64,000 nt of DNA from Myxococcus landrumus (GTDB lineage: Bacteria > Myxococcota > Myxococcia > Myxococcales > Myxococcaceae). Below the pieces are notes generated by a model, which was not told the origin of the DNA, ran no database searches, and saw nothing but the letters and a program-made list of their open reading frames with translations. The stretch spans positions 5,902,001 to 5,966,000 of the forward strand of contig NZ_CP071091.1 of NCBI RefSeq assembly GCF_017301635.1, written 5' to 3'. Shown piece after piece: positions 25,684-34,379 of the stretch; position 1 is the stretch's first letter; every line of letters starts with the position of its first letter. The position numbers were made by a program, and so were the translations under genes.

Positions 25684-27994
25684 ATGCCTCGACTCCACGT
25701 CGCGCGACCTGCCCATGGCATTGCTCTGGTGATGCTCTTGATGCTCCCGCGGTTCGCGGGGGCGGCGAACCGCGTGACCGGCGTCGTGCGGGATGCGGAG
25801 ACGGGCATGCCCGTTCCGTCCGTCATCATGTGGGCGCAAGGCACCGCGGGGCCCGAGGTGTATTGGAGTTCCACGGATGCCCAAGGCGTCTATGACTTCC
25901 CACACCTGCCCCCGGACAACTACTTCATCCAGTTGTCGGCGATGTACTATGCCGACTTCTTTGTTGATGACATCAAGCCTCGCGAGGGAGGAACCCTTCA
26001 AGTCGATGTCACGCTCCCCCGCTGGGAACCCAGGGAACGGAGGGAGGACTCGGCGGCGGCCTTCAATTCACCCGCCGCGCCCACGCCGTACTCTTTCACG
26101 AACTCCCTCGCCTCATGGTTCCCCCTGGGTCGCCCCCATCCAGGAGCCAGCGCGACGCGCTCCATCGAGCGCACCTTCGAGCAGTCCCCCTTCATCGTCG
26201 ACACTTCCGCTGGGCTCGCGGCTCTTGGCGCCAGCACTCTCGACAATGACTTCGTTCTGAACGGGCTCTCCACCACGGATGGGCTGTTCGGTTTCAACGC
26301 CCTCCCCCTCAGCACGAGCCTGCTCAGTGATGGGATGGAGTTGCGCGCCCAGGCGGAATCCAGCACCACCGGCCACTTCACGGGAGCCGTGTTCGCGGCG
26401 AACACACCGGGCCCGAGCCGTGAACTCCAAGGCACGCTCTTCGCGCATTGGGCCCCCGGAGTCCTCCAAGGAAGCCGCTGCGGCGTACGACGCGCCGACC
26501 CGCTGCGGGGGACACCCTGGCACCAGGGAGACTTCGGGGCGACGCTCCGCATCCCCATCATCGAGAACCGTCTCCATGGTTTCTTCGGCGTGGCGCCCGC
26601 GCTCGGCCGCGTCAGGCCCTCCTCTTCACGCGGAAACTTCGTCGACCAGCGAGACCTGCAAGGACTCGCACGCCTCACCTATCAGCCCGATGACCAATCC
26701 TCCCTGTCCTTGATGTATGCCCGGACGTCCTCCGCCTTGAAGTGGGCGGACGCAGTGGAAGACCGCGCGGTGACGCTCGGCTCCCAGATGGTGGACCTGA
26801 CGTATCGCAGCGTCCTCCTGTACGAGGCGGCGTCCGTGCTGCTCCAAGCCCGTTGGATGGGGCAAAGCCTCTCACACGACACGCCCCAGGCCCCTCCCAC
26901 CGGAGAGACCTGTGGCGACACGCTCCTCGACGCGCTCGCCGGATGTGGCATCCAGGACCGCGCCACCCGTCGCCTTCAAGCCCGCGCTCGCGCCACCTTC
27001 ACGCTGTCGGACATGCATGCGTTTGAATTGCGTCTGGGTGTCGATGACCTGGAGCACGAAGCCACACGAAGCCTGGAGGCCCCCTCCGAGACGAAGCTCG
27101 GCCGCACGGCCATCAACGGCCTCTTCCTGTACACCTTCGAATTCGCTCGCGGGTTCGAAGTGCTCGCGGGGGTGCAGTTCGACCGGCAGCAGCTCGACGT
27201 TCCTGACGCGGCCTCCCCCCACGGCTCGAGCCAATGGTCGCCCCACCTCGCCTTCACCCTGTCGCCGTTCCATCGCAACAAGTCGAAGTTCTACGTCTCG
27301 TTGACCCGGCGCCACGGATGGCTTCCCTTGGGGCTGGTGGAACCCGAAGTCGTCGAGGGCCGGGCGCAGCCCGTCGCGGTGGACCCCTCGCTGAATCCCA
27401 CCACCCAGCCAGAACTGGCCGTGGGCTTTCAGCTCCAGCTCCCCGTGGAGACCTCGCTGCGAGGAGACTTCGTCCGGCGCTGGCTCGACGACGGCGTGAG
27501 CTTCATGCGCGACACGGAGCTGGGGCAGCTCCGGCTCGTCAATCCGGGCAGGGGCTCCGCGTCCGAGCTGCCTCGTGCGAAGCGCGACCACCACTCCGTC
27601 ACCGTGCAGGTCGCACGCGAGGCCCAGCAGGGATTGCAGGCCCGGATGGCCTACACTTGGTCCCATCTCCAGGGCGACCTCCTACAACCCTTGAGCAGCC
27701 GGTCTCCTCTCTCGCTCCCCCTCGTGGACCGGCGTCATGTCATCAAGCTCCTCGCGGCGTAGCCTCTGAAGTCACCGTTTCCCAGGGCCGGGCTGGCCGG
27801 CTCCGTGGGGTTCGGCTACTCGGCCATCTCCGGGACACGCGTCGAGCGGGGTGAGCAGCGCACGCCGTGGGTGCAGAGCCTGGATGTCCGAGTGGGCGTG
27901 GCCTATCGGGTGCCTCCGGCGCAGGCGGTGAACCTGGACCTCGAGGTCTTCAACGTCCTCGGCTTCCAGACCGCCACCCGGATGGCCGCCGTCC
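25684..27994 (+). pseudogene. Oar-like TonB-dependent receptor, broken by amber codon and IS66
   Basis: Signal peptide ([14 protein letters not shown]), a carboxypeptidase-regulatory-like beta-sandwich (about 25-115), a plug-type segment (V-L-N-G-L-S-T-T-D) and an outer-membrane barrel, the layout of Oar-family receptors of myxobacteria. The frame is stopped by TAG at 27760-27762, where the homologous reading simply continues (...A-G-L-A-G-S-V-G-F-G-Y-S-A-I-S-G) for 77 codons to 27994. There an IS66 element is inserted; the last 28 codons lie at 30459-30543. Either lesion would remove the final barrel strands and abolish folding. Located beside the hydroxyproline operon, it may once have imported peptides from collagen, which is inference. 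Confidence 0.88.
27987..27994 (+). repeat. IS66 target-site duplication, left copy
   Basis: CGCCGTCC, identical to 30459-30466 on the other side of the element. An 8-bp duplication is the normal length for IS66-family insertion. Confidence 0.92.
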
Positions 27995-28018
27995 GTAACC
28001 GACCGACGAGCGGCGTTC
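27995..28018 (+). repeat. IS66 left terminal inverted repeat
   Basis: Begins GTAACCGACCGACG; compared with the right end (GTAAGCGACCGACG on the minus strand) 20 of the first 24 positions agree, differing at positions 5, 15, 16 and 23. Confidence 0.85.
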
Positions 28019-28092
28019 GACGGGGGCACCCCTCCTTTCGCGCCGCACGGTAGCCGCGCGTGGGGAGCCTGGTCGCCGAGGCCCGCCTGACT

Positions 28093-29571
28093 TCAGGAGG
28101 AGTCTGGCGCGGAGGCGGAGGATGGTTGCCAGCGGTGCGGCAGCAGTTCGTCCAAGCGTGACACGGGGTGGCTGCCAAGGCGCATCAGCACGTCAGCGAG
28201 ATACGCCTCGGGATTGACGCCGTTCACCTCACAGGTGGCGACCAGGGAGCTGAGCCCCGCCAGATTCCGACCTGCCTCGTCGCTGCCGACAAAGAGATAG
28301 TTTTTCCTGCCCAGGGCCATGGCTCGCAGCGCCCGCTCCGCGGCGTTGTTATCGAGGGGCAGCGAGGGGTCATCAAGGAAGCGCGTCAGTGCACTCCACT
28401 GTCCCTTCGTGTAGCGAAGGGCCATGCCCAGGGGACTCTTGGGCGGGTGGCGTGGAAACTGTTCATCCACCCACGTGGCCAGTTGCTTGAGGACACGTGC
28501 GCTGGTGGTACGACGAGCGTCGAGGTGCTCCTGCGTGCCAAGCGTCCCTGTGTCTCGGGCCGAATGCTCGACGTGGTAGAGCGCGAGGATGAAGTCGAGC
28601 GCCGCCCTGGACTCGGGTGCGGTGGGGAGGGCGTCGAAGAATTTGCGGCGCACGTGAGCCCAGCAGCCCACGCGGACCCGCCCCTCCGGCAACGTCACGC
28701 GGTTGTAGCCCGTATATCCATCCACCAGCAGGTAGCCCCCGGTTCCCCCGAGGACGTCCATGGGCGTCACGCCGGAGCGACTGGCGCTGTGGACGTACGC
28801 GATGAGTTCGTCGGTGCGAAAGGTCCAGACGTACGCCCGGCGTGCCTTGCCTTCGTCCAGCACGCGTTGAGGTGTCTCGTCGGCGTGCACCAGCGAGGCC
28901 TCACGCACCAGCGCCAGCAGTCGCGAGGCGAGCGGCGCCGTGGCCCGGCCTACCTCGTGGAAGAGGTCGCACAGCGTGGTGCGCGCGACGGGCATGCCCG
29001 CGCGGGCGAGGGCCTTGGCCTGGCGATACAGCGGAATCGAGTCGCAGCACTTCGCCGTCACCACGTGCGCCAGGAAGCCCGGGCCGTACTGGCCCTGCTC
29101 AATGGCCTTCGGCGCGGGCGCGGTGACGATGCCCGCACCGCACGAGCAGGCGAGTGTCTCCTGTAGATGGACCTGCCGCTCTACGTGCGCGGGCACATAC
29201 TCGATGAGCTCGGTACGCTTGCCGGGGCCCAGCGGCTTGAGCTCCGTGCCGCCGCAGGACGGACACCGCCGGGCTTCGTCGGGAACGCGGTGGTGAATCA
29301 CCCGCTCGGGCAGCGTCGCGCGCGCCTCGCGTTTGAGGCGGCGCTCCTTCAGCGTCACTTCACGCGGCCTGGGTGGGGCGCCCGGGGCCTTGCGCAGCTC
29401 GTCTTCGACACGGGGGAGCTTCTCGCTCTTCTTTCCGAAGACGGTGCGCTGGAGGAGCGCGAGCTGGGATTCGATGCTGCCCACGCGCTCCTTGAGGGTG
29501 AGGTTCTCCCGCTCGAGCCCTTCGGCCCGCTCACGCCACTCGCACTGGTGCGCCTGGGAGAACGTTGCCAT
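28093..29571 (-). CDS. tnpC: IS66 transposase TnpC
   Basis: 492 residues, full length for the family. N-terminal leucine-zipper-like helix (L-K-E-R-V-x-x-L-E type, about 15-45), a zinc-binding C-P-S-C-G...C-S-C-G region (about 115-165), and the DDE catalytic core: D in H-A-D-E-T-P, D in L-V-D-G-Y-T-G-Y, C-W-A-H-V-R-R-K-F, and E in N-N-A-A-E-R-A-L-R. The C-terminal G-V-N-P-E-A-Y-L-x-D-V-L motif is intact. No frameshift or stop seen, so the protein may be active. The start ATG lies inside the extended tnpB frame. Confidence 0.93.
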   Translation of the reverse strand: MATFSQAHQCEWRERAEGLERENLTLKERVGSIESQLALLQRTVFGKKSEKLPRVEDELRKAPGAPPRPREVTLKERRLKREARATLPERVIHHRVPDEARRCPSCGGTELKPLGPGKRTELIEYVPAHVERQVHLQETLACSCGAGIVTAPAPKAIEQGQYGPGFLAHVVTAKCCDSIPLYRQAKALARAGMPVARTTLCDLFHEVGRATAPLASRLLALVREASLVHADETPQRVLDEGKARRAYVWTFRTDELIAYVHSASRSGVTPMDVLGGTGGYLLVDGYTGYNRVTLPEGRVRVGCWAHVRRKFFDALPTAPESRAALDFILALYHVEHSARDTGTLGTQEHLDARRTTSARVLKQLATWVDEQFPRHPPKSPLGMALRYTKGQWSALTRFLDDPSLPLDNNAAERALRAMALGRKNYLFVGSDEAGRNLAGLSSLVATCEVNGVNPEAYLADVLMRLGSHPVSRLDELLPHRWQPSSASAPDSS

Positions 29572-29969
29572 CTCTCCGGGAAAACCAACCCACCCGTGAC
29601 GGGCATTGCCGCGGAGGCAGGGGGCGGTGCCCACTTGCCTGGCCTCCGGACGTGCGTGACGTCGATTCCGTCGAGCAGCATGGACAGCTGGGTGGCATCC
29701 AAATGCACTCCCAACGCGTCCTCGGCGAAGGCAGGCAGGCGGAAGCGGCCCTGCTCCAAGCGCTTGTAGGTGAGGACGAAGCCACCCGCATCCCAGGAGA
29801 GAATCTTCACCTTGTCCCCGCGCCGCGAGACGAAGACGAAGAGGTGACCGGCGTAGAGGCTCTCCTTCCACTCTGCGCGCACAATCGCCGCCAGCCCATC
29901 GATGCTGTTCCTCATGTCGGCGGGCTCTCTTGCCAGCAGGATTCGCACCGCCCGGGGCAACAGCAGCAT
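29355..29969 (-). CDS. tnpB: IS66 accessory protein TnpB (extended)
   Basis: IS66 Orf2 family protein: P-A-D-M-R-N-S-I-D-G-L, F-V-F-V-S-R-R-G-D-K-V-K-I-L, W-D, R-L-E-Q-G-R-F are the family hallmarks in the first 90 residues. The usual length is about 115-120 residues; here the frame continues to 204, overlapping tnpC by 217 bp. The extra tail is antisense-free but out of frame with tnpC and looks like accidental read-through of tnpC codons, perhaps after loss of the normal stop. Starts at ATG overlapping the tnpA stop by one base (TGATG). Confidence 0.85.
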   Translation of the reverse strand: MLLLPRAVRILLAREPADMRNSIDGLAAIVRAEWKESLYAGHLFVFVSRRGDKVKILSWDAGGFVLTYKRLEQGRFRLPAFAEDALGVHLDATQLSMLLDGIDVTHVRRPGKWAPPPASAAMPVTGGLVFPERWQRSPRRTSASGVSGPKGSSGRTSPSRSAWAASNPSSRSSSAPSSERRARSSPVSKTSCARPRAPHPGRVK

Positions 29970-30304
29970 CAGCCGAGCACCGCGACCAGGTGCGCGAGGT
30001 ACTCGGCCTGCGTCCCCTCCGGGAAGCGCAAGAGCAGCCCGCGTGGCAGCGCCACCTCGAGCAGGAGCCCTTCTCGGACTCGCGGCACGGGGGACGCGAC
30101 CACCTCCACGGGAAGAAACGCGGCTCGCGGACGGCCTGCCATCTCGGACCGCCGGACCGGCGTGGCCCGCGACTTCTTGTACAGCCAGTACTGGAAGCCA
30201 CCGAGCGAGACCTGGTGCCTGACCGCGAACTCCTTCTGCGTCAGCCCGCTCGCCTCGAACTCCTCCACCAACTGCTTCCACTCATTCGGATTGGGGCGTC
30301 TCAT
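29969..30304 (-). CDS. tnpA: IS66 accessory protein TnpA (HTH)
   Basis: 111 residues with a helix-turn-helix near the N-terminus (W-K-Q-L-V-E-E-F-E-A-S-G-L-T-Q-K-E-F-A) and a Q-Y-W-L-Y motif, typical of the IS66/IS21-like TnpA small protein. The start codon and first dozen codons lie within the 97-bp duplicated unit, so a second, truncated copy of the start exists at 30401; because 97 is not a multiple of three that copy does not read into tnpA. Confidence 0.88.
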   Translation of the reverse strand: MRRPNPNEWKQLVEEFEASGLTQKEFAVRHQVSLGGFQYWLYKKSRATPVRRSEMAGRPRAAFLPVEVVASPVPRVREGLLLEVALPRGLLLRFPEGTQAEYLAHLVAVLG

Positions 30305-30458
30305 GCCGAGGTGAACCGGCGAATCCACCTCGGTTCAGGACGCCGGCCGTCGGTCGCTTACCCACCAACTGCTTCCACTCATTCGGATTGGGGCGTCTCA
30401 TGCCGAGGTGAACCGGCGAATCCACCTCGGTTCAGGACGCCGGCCGTCGGTCGCTTAC
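30265..30458 (+). repeat. 97-bp tandem duplication at IS66 right end
   Basis: Two identical 97-bp units, 30265-30361 and 30362-30458. Each contains the first codons of tnpA and a complete right terminal inverted repeat ending CGCTTAC. Perfect identity indicates a recent event. Confidence 0.95.
30435..30458 (-). repeat. IS66 right terminal inverted repeat (outer copy)
   Basis: Reads GTAAGCGACCGACG from the outside on the minus strand. An identical inner copy occurs at 30338-30361 through the tandem duplication. Confidence 0.85.
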
Positions 30459-30466
30459 CGCCGTCC
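30459..30466 (+). repeat. IS66 target-site duplication, right copy
   Basis: CGCCGTCC, identical to 27987-27994. Directly abuts the GTAA/TTAC terminus of the element. Confidence 0.92.
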
Positions 30467-30543
30467 CGGGGACCTCCACTCCCGAGGTCCTCGAGTACCA
30501 ACCGCCCAGACAGGTGCGGCTGAACGCGAGCTACATGTTCTGA
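30459..30543 (+). pseudogene. Severed 3' end of the Oar-like TonB receptor gene
   Basis: Joining 27994 directly to the base after the right target duplication restores the frame: ...M-A-A-V followed by P-G-T-S-T-P-E-V and ending R-L-N-A-S-Y-M-F, then TGA at 30541-30543. A last strand with a C-terminal Phe is the classic end of an outer-membrane barrel and proves that the two pieces were one gene before the IS66 insertion. Confidence 0.88.
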
Positions 30544-30562
30544 CCGGACCCGGGAAGGGTTC

Positions 30563-30634
30563 TCACCTGGCCGGGCGGGCCCCCAGCGCATCCGAATCGA
30601 GCGCCTTGCGCGCCAAGCCGGACATGCTCTCCGC
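30563..30634 (-). pseudogene. Duplicated 3' end of the chemoreceptor gene
   Basis: On the minus strand this encodes the last residues of the chemoreceptor now at 36202-38355 (A-E-S-M-S-G-L-A-R-K-A-L-D-S-D-A-L-G-A) but then continues R-P-A-R and stops at 30563. This is probably the original C-terminus, which faced the TonB receptor stop 19 bp away. The intact gene copy now ends A-L-G-A with a new stop supplied by island DNA. Confidence 0.8.
30579..30634 (+). repeat. Island-flanking direct repeat, left copy (att-like)
   Basis: 56 bp matching 36206-36261 at 55 positions (the one difference is A at 30615 against G). It covers the 3' end of the chemoreceptor gene. Direct repeats of a gene end on both sides of foreign DNA are typical of site-specific integration. 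Confidence 0.85.
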
Positions 30635-30696
30635 CCTCGGCCCCAGGACTTATTTAGACCCCTTTCTGGCGATAACTCCCTTCTCGCGAGGCAGAT

Positions 30697-31020
30697 GTGA
30701 AGAAGCAGCAGAATCAGGACAAGACGGCAGAGCGTGGTCGGTTCTCGGGAAAGCGGAAGACGGAGGCCGTGCTCCTGCTGCTCAAGGGCGACGAACTCAA
30801 CGCACTCTCGCGAGAGTTCGGTGTAACTGCAGCAGTGCCAAGTGAATGGAGAGAGCGCTTCCTGGCAGGTGCCGAGGTGAGCCTCAAGAGCCGCGGGCCC
30901 AAGCCGGCGGACAACGGGGTGCTGCGGCTCAAGGCCTTGGCGCAGCGCCATGTCGAGCGCATTGAGCGTCGGATGTCTGTCGTTCACCGCACTGAGCGCC
31001 CAACCCACGACGAAGCGTGA
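30697..31020 (+). pseudogene. IS3-type transposase OrfA remnant
   Basis: 107 codons from GTG. The first 65 residues match the helix-turn-helix OrfA of an IS3-group element (R-F-S-x-K-R-K-T-E-A-V-L-L-L-L-K-G-x-x-L-x-x-L-S-R-E-F-G-V-T, then W-R-E-R-F-L-A-G-A-E). The usual leucine-zipper end and the OrfB integrase are missing; the remainder (about 66-107) has no similarity I recognise. Nonfunctional fragment. Confidence 0.72.
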
Positions 31021-31021
31021 A

Positions 31022-31255
31022 TCAAGGTCGATTCGTGAGTTCCTGCCGCTCCGTGCTCGTCAACGCCCCGGGCCTAGCCCTCCCCTTTTGGTCTACCCAT
31101 ATCCTCAACGCTGACAGCTTCAGGTCCAGGTCCCTTGCCTTCTGGGACGTCGTCTTGCCCTCCTCAAGTACCCGCCTCATAGCTGCTGCCTTGAACTCCT
31201 CCATGTAGCTACGACGGAGGCGTCTCGGCTTCTTCACTTCCGTCATGTCGGACAC
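31022..31255 (-). pseudogene. Second IS3-type OrfA remnant, opposite strand
   Basis: 77 codons on the minus strand: R-R-S-Y-M-E-E-F-K-A-A-A-M-R-R-V-L-E-E-G-K and A-R-D-L-D-L-K-L-S-A-L-R-I-W-V are the OrfA helix-turn-helix of an IS3-family element different from the neighbour at 30697. The frame ends at about the start of the zipper region (L-T-S-T-E-R-Q-E-L). No OrfB found. Nested decayed insertions mark the island edge. Confidence 0.72.
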
Positions 31256-31592
31256 CGTCCCTGTCTCTTCCTTGGTGTCGACTGATGCGGATCAAGCCCA
31301 GCGGGTGTGGCTCGACGTGCACGCCAACGTCACCCGCAATCACCACTACCGCACCATGGACTGGCTCATGGCCTGGGTGCGTGCCTACCCCGCTACTCGC
31401 TCCGCCAGTCCATCCTTGCGTCGCACCGGCCTCAACCCCCTACCCGAAACCGGACGAGATTCACGATCCTCGGGATGGCTCACCGGGAGAGCTCTGATTG
31501 TCCCATTGTCCAGGTGGGCTGCTAAGATTCAATCGTATGCGCACATTGCCCTGCAGTGGGCCTGGAGTCGCATCGTAAGAGGAGGCATCTCA
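31256..31592 (+). other. Possible DDE-transposase tail and promoter of the three-gene operon
   Basis: 337 bp. The first part reads R-V-W-L-D-V-H-A-N-V-T-R-N-H-H-Y-R-T-M on the plus strand, reminiscent of the C-terminal end of IS630-like transposases; this is a weak recognition. The part from about 31480 is presumably the promoter of the following operon. GAGGAGG at about 31579-31585 is the ribosome site of the TTG start at 31593. Confidence 0.35.
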
Positions 31593-33551
31593 TTGAGCAC
31601 CGACTGGTATTTTCCCCCTGATCATGGCGGAGAAGAGAATGGCCTGAATGATGCGGGCATTGAGTTCTTCCGCAGCTCGGGCTCATTGGCCCGGGAAACC
31701 GTCCAGAACAGTGGGGATGCACGTGACCCAGACGCCCAGAAGCCTGTCCGGGTGTCCTTTACGTTGCTGAATCTGAAGCGCGAGGACTTCCCCGGCATTG
31801 GGGCCTTCACCGATGTCGTAGTGCGCGCCCGCGACTACGTCATCGGTGCGTGTGACACAGAGGAAGAGCGGAAGGCCAACGGCGAGGAGTTCTTCAAGAA
31901 TGCGCTGAAGCTCCTCGAAGCTCCTTCCATCCCTGTCCTACGCATCAGCGACTTCAATACGACGGGTTTAGAAGGCAATGAGGACGGCCTGATGAGCCCC
32001 TGGTACCGGCTCATCCGGCGTCAGGGCACCACGTCCATGCACGGCGCCGGTGGAGGTACCTTCGGTATCGGCCAACGTGCACCTTTCGCTTTTTCCGACC
32101 TCCGCACCGTTTTCTACGGCACCCGGACAAAATCCGGCGACAGCAGCCTTATTGGTAAGTCCATCCTCTGTACCTTCAAAGATGCGGAAGCGCAGCGGCG
32201 GCGGGCTGTGGGTTTCTGGGGGCAGAAGAACTCAGGAGAGGCGGTAACCGCCCTGCGCAATGCGGCAGTCATCCCCGAGAATTTCCGGCGCGATCATGTT
32301 GGCACTGATCTCTACATTGCGGGATTCACCCGCGCTGGATGGATGGATGAGGTAAGCTTTTCCATCATTCGCAATTTTTTCGCTGCGCTGCAGGCAGGCC
32401 AACTCGAGGTAGAGCTCAGCGGACCGGGGACACCGGTGCGCAGGATTGACGCCAGCACAGTTCATGCCGTCATAGACGAATCACTGGCGCAGACAGAGGC
32501 ATCGGCGCGTCCTTTGGCCGAGAAACGAGAGGTACGAGCTGAGCTCGAGGCGACTCGTCACTATCTCTCCGCCCTCACTCATCCTCATGGAGGGGCGCCA
32601 GTGGCGGGGACGCTGACTCGGTTGGGAGAAGTGAAGTTGTACCTCTCTCTTTCGGACAAGGCGCCCTCTCGCGTCGCGTTCATGCGGAAGCCCCGCATCC
32701 TCGTGTTTGACAGGACCCAACGTGCTGGGCTGCAGGGGTACGCTGGGGTCTTCATCTGCGAGAATGACAAGGGCAACTGGTTGCTGGCGAAGATGGAAGA
32801 CCCGAGCCACGTCAAGTGGGAGCGCGACCGCCTCAAAGATGGAGGCAGTGCCACCCTGGATGAGGTGAACGCCTTTGTGCGTGAATCGCTGAAGAAGGTG
32901 GCAGGGTTGACACAGGCGGGTGCCCAGGACATTCCCGATCTTGGCCACTACCTCCCAGAGGATGACAGTCAGCGCGTGGGCGAAACTGGGAAGGGTACGC
33001 AGAAGACGCAGAAAGTCACGCCGAAGGAGACAGGCCAGAAGCAGCAAAAAGCCGTCCGCGTCCTACGCAACTCGAAGAAGAGGGCAAAGGCAGTGGCAAA
33101 GGAGGATGTGCCTGAGCCTGACTTGAGCGGAGTAGATGGGCCTGTGGGTATCACGGGAGGGCAGGACAGCAAGACGGGGGAACACGGCACAAACCCGGGC
33201 AGTAGAGGAGACGCGACGCGCCGTCGAGAGGGCAAGGCCATCTCGATGCGCAGACTTACCGATGCCGACGTTGGCTTCCGTTCTTTCTACGCGGGTCCTC
33301 GCGGACAAAAACTCAATCTCGTCGTCTGGTCCGAGCGTTCTGGTGAAGCGGATATCGTCCTCCGGGCAGCTGGCGAGGCTGGAAAGTACCCCGTTACCAT
33401 CCTCTCCGCGGAGGATGCACAGTCAGGGGCACTTGCCTCCTGCGAGGGGGCTGCATTACGGCGTGTCGCGCTGAAAGCCGGAGAGCGTCGACGATTCCTC
33501 ATACGACTAGAGGGCGACCCGCATGTTGCACTGACAGTGGAGGTTCGCTGA
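31593..33551 (+). CDS. GHKL-type ATPase, candidate defence protein
   Basis: 652 residues. The N-terminal 180 show a GHKL (gyrase/Hsp90/MutL-like) ATP-binding fold: N-box E35-T-V-Q-N39-S-G-D42-A, D120 in R-I-S-D-F-N-T-T-G and the glycine lid G-A-G-G-G-T-F-G-I-G-Q (150-160). A middle region (about 200-470) has no motif I recognise. A Lys/Gln/Gly-rich, low-complexity linker (about 460-560) leads to a small beta-rich C-terminal domain. GHKL ATPases of MutL/MORC type are known in restriction-like and other conflict systems, where they act on DNA. The TTG start has GAGGAGG eight bases upstream; the longer frame would include transposase remnants. First gene of a tight three-gene operon. No nuclease or helicase is encoded beside it, so the effector is unknown. 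Confidence 0.78.
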   Translation: MSTDWYFPPDHGGEENGLNDAGIEFFRSSGSLARETVQNSGDARDPDAQKPVRVSFTLLNLKREDFPGIGAFTDVVVRARDYVIGACDTEEERKANGEEFFKNALKLLEAPSIPVLRISDFNTTGLEGNEDGLMSPWYRLIRRQGTTSMHGAGGGTFGIGQRAPFAFSDLRTVFYGTRTKSGDSSLIGKSILCTFKDAEAQRRRAVGFWGQKNSGEAVTALRNAAVIPENFRRDHVGTDLYIAGFTRAGWMDEVSFSIIRNFFAALQAGQLEVELSGPGTPVRRIDASTVHAVIDESLAQTEASARPLAEKREVRAELEATRHYLSALTHPHGGAPVAGTLTRLGEVKLYLSLSDKAPSRVAFMRKPRILVFDRTQRAGLQGYAGVFICENDKGNWLLAKMEDPSHVKWERDRLKDGGSATLDEVNAFVRESLKKVAGLTQAGAQDIPDLGHYLPEDDSQRVGETGKGTQKTQKVTPKETGQKQQKAVRVLRNSKKRAKAVAKEDVPEPDLSGVDGPVGITGGQDSKTGEHGTNPGSRGDATRRREGKAISMRRLTDADVGFRSFYAGPRGQKLNLVVWSERSGEADIVLRAAGEAGKYPVTILSAEDAQSGALASCEGAALRRVALKAGERRRFLIRLEGDPHVALTVEVR

Positions 33552-33552
33552 G

Positions 33553-34374
33553 ATGATGACCGAACTCTCATTTCCACACCCGGTTCTCGGTCATGACGAC
33601 GACCTCACGGGCGCGCTCTCTCCTCTCCAGCTCAAGGTCGAGTCCGACGTCAACCGAGTAGTGCTGTCCATCCCAGAACTCACAGTGTCGAATCCGACAC
33701 TGAGAGAGCTTATCCGCCAGCGCTTCGCCGTATTTGCGGTGCGCGTGCAGTGCAACTCCACCTACTTCCGGGAAACCTGGCACACCCATGAGAGCCGGAT
33801 TCTGTTGGAGGTTCCTGCGAGTCGCCTGGCAAACCGGGTGGAGGTGTCTGTCCGCATTGTCTCCTCGGTCGAGCTCCCCCACTACAAACCGGAGGGCATC
33901 CACCCTGACTATGGTGATGCGGCTTTCAGCATCAACCAAGGCGATGTGCTGGCTCTGGGAGAGACAATGGCATTCATGGCCGACAAGGATTTTGACCCCC
34001 TTGCCGGTGCCGTAAATTCCTTCATGCGCGTAGAGAAAGGGCACTTCAATACGGGCCCCTTCACGACCGATTTCGATGGAGATCTTGTTTTCATCAGAGT
34101 CGCAGGCTTGGACTACGATAACTATCTGCAATTGAGGTCACACGCACCCCAAGTATTGCATTCGGCGCTGGTGCTTCCAGTTCTGATGGAGGCCATCGCA
34201 CTTGTACGTACGCGAGAGGACTTCGCCAACCTGAAATGGGCGCAACACCTGCGCACCATGATGGACGCCAATGAAATCCTCGCCGAAACGCCGCTGCTAG
34301 ATGCCGCCCAGGCGATTCTAAGGTCCCCCTTTAGCCGTACGTGCGCTGAGGCACGCATTTTCGACGAGGACTAG
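33553..34374 (+). CDS. Unknown protein, second gene of the GHKL operon
   Basis: 273 residues starting one base after the ATPase stop (an alternative ATG is the next codon). The first 110 residues alternate short hydrophobic strands (R-V-V-L-S-I-P, F-A-V-R-V-Q, I-L-L-E-V-P) and look beta-rich; the C-terminal 120 look helical (V-L-P-V-L-M-E-A-I-A-L-V, W-A-Q-H-L-R-T-M-M). No signal peptide, membrane helix, nuclease or nucleotide motif could be seen. It is probably a partner or adaptor of the ATPase. Composition is lower in GC than host genes. Confidence 0.7.
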   Translation: MMTELSFPHPVLGHDDDLTGALSPLQLKVESDVNRVVLSIPELTVSNPTLRELIRQRFAVFAVRVQCNSTYFRETWHTHESRILLEVPASRLANRVEVSVRIVSSVELPHYKPEGIHPDYGDAAFSINQGDVLALGETMAFMADKDFDPLAGAVNSFMRVEKGHFNTGPFTTDFDGDLVFIRVAGLDYDNYLQLRSHAPQVLHSALVLPVLMEAIALVRTREDFANLKWAQHLRTMMDANEILAETPLLDAAQAILRSPFSRTCAEARIFDED

Positions 34375-34379
34375 TCACG

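Larger units (their letters stand above)
27995..30458 (-). mobile_element. IS66-family insertion sequence, 2464 bp
   Basis: Complete element with terminal inverted repeats beginning GTAA (left 27995-28018, right 30435-30458, 20 of 24 positions matching), 8-bp flanking duplications and the three usual genes tnpA, tnpB and tnpC read leftward. The insertion is inside the 3' end of the TonB receptor gene. A 97-bp tandem duplication (30265-30361 and 30362-30458) repeats the right terminal inverted repeat and the 5' end of tnpA, so the element has two possible right ends; the duplication sits inside the target repeats, so it was present at or arose after insertion without disturbing the flank. Confidence 0.93.

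Noticed and set aside
27805..28053. Separate small gene after the TonB receptor
   Set aside because: Same frame as the receptor and clearly its continuation; its last part is IS66 terminal sequence.
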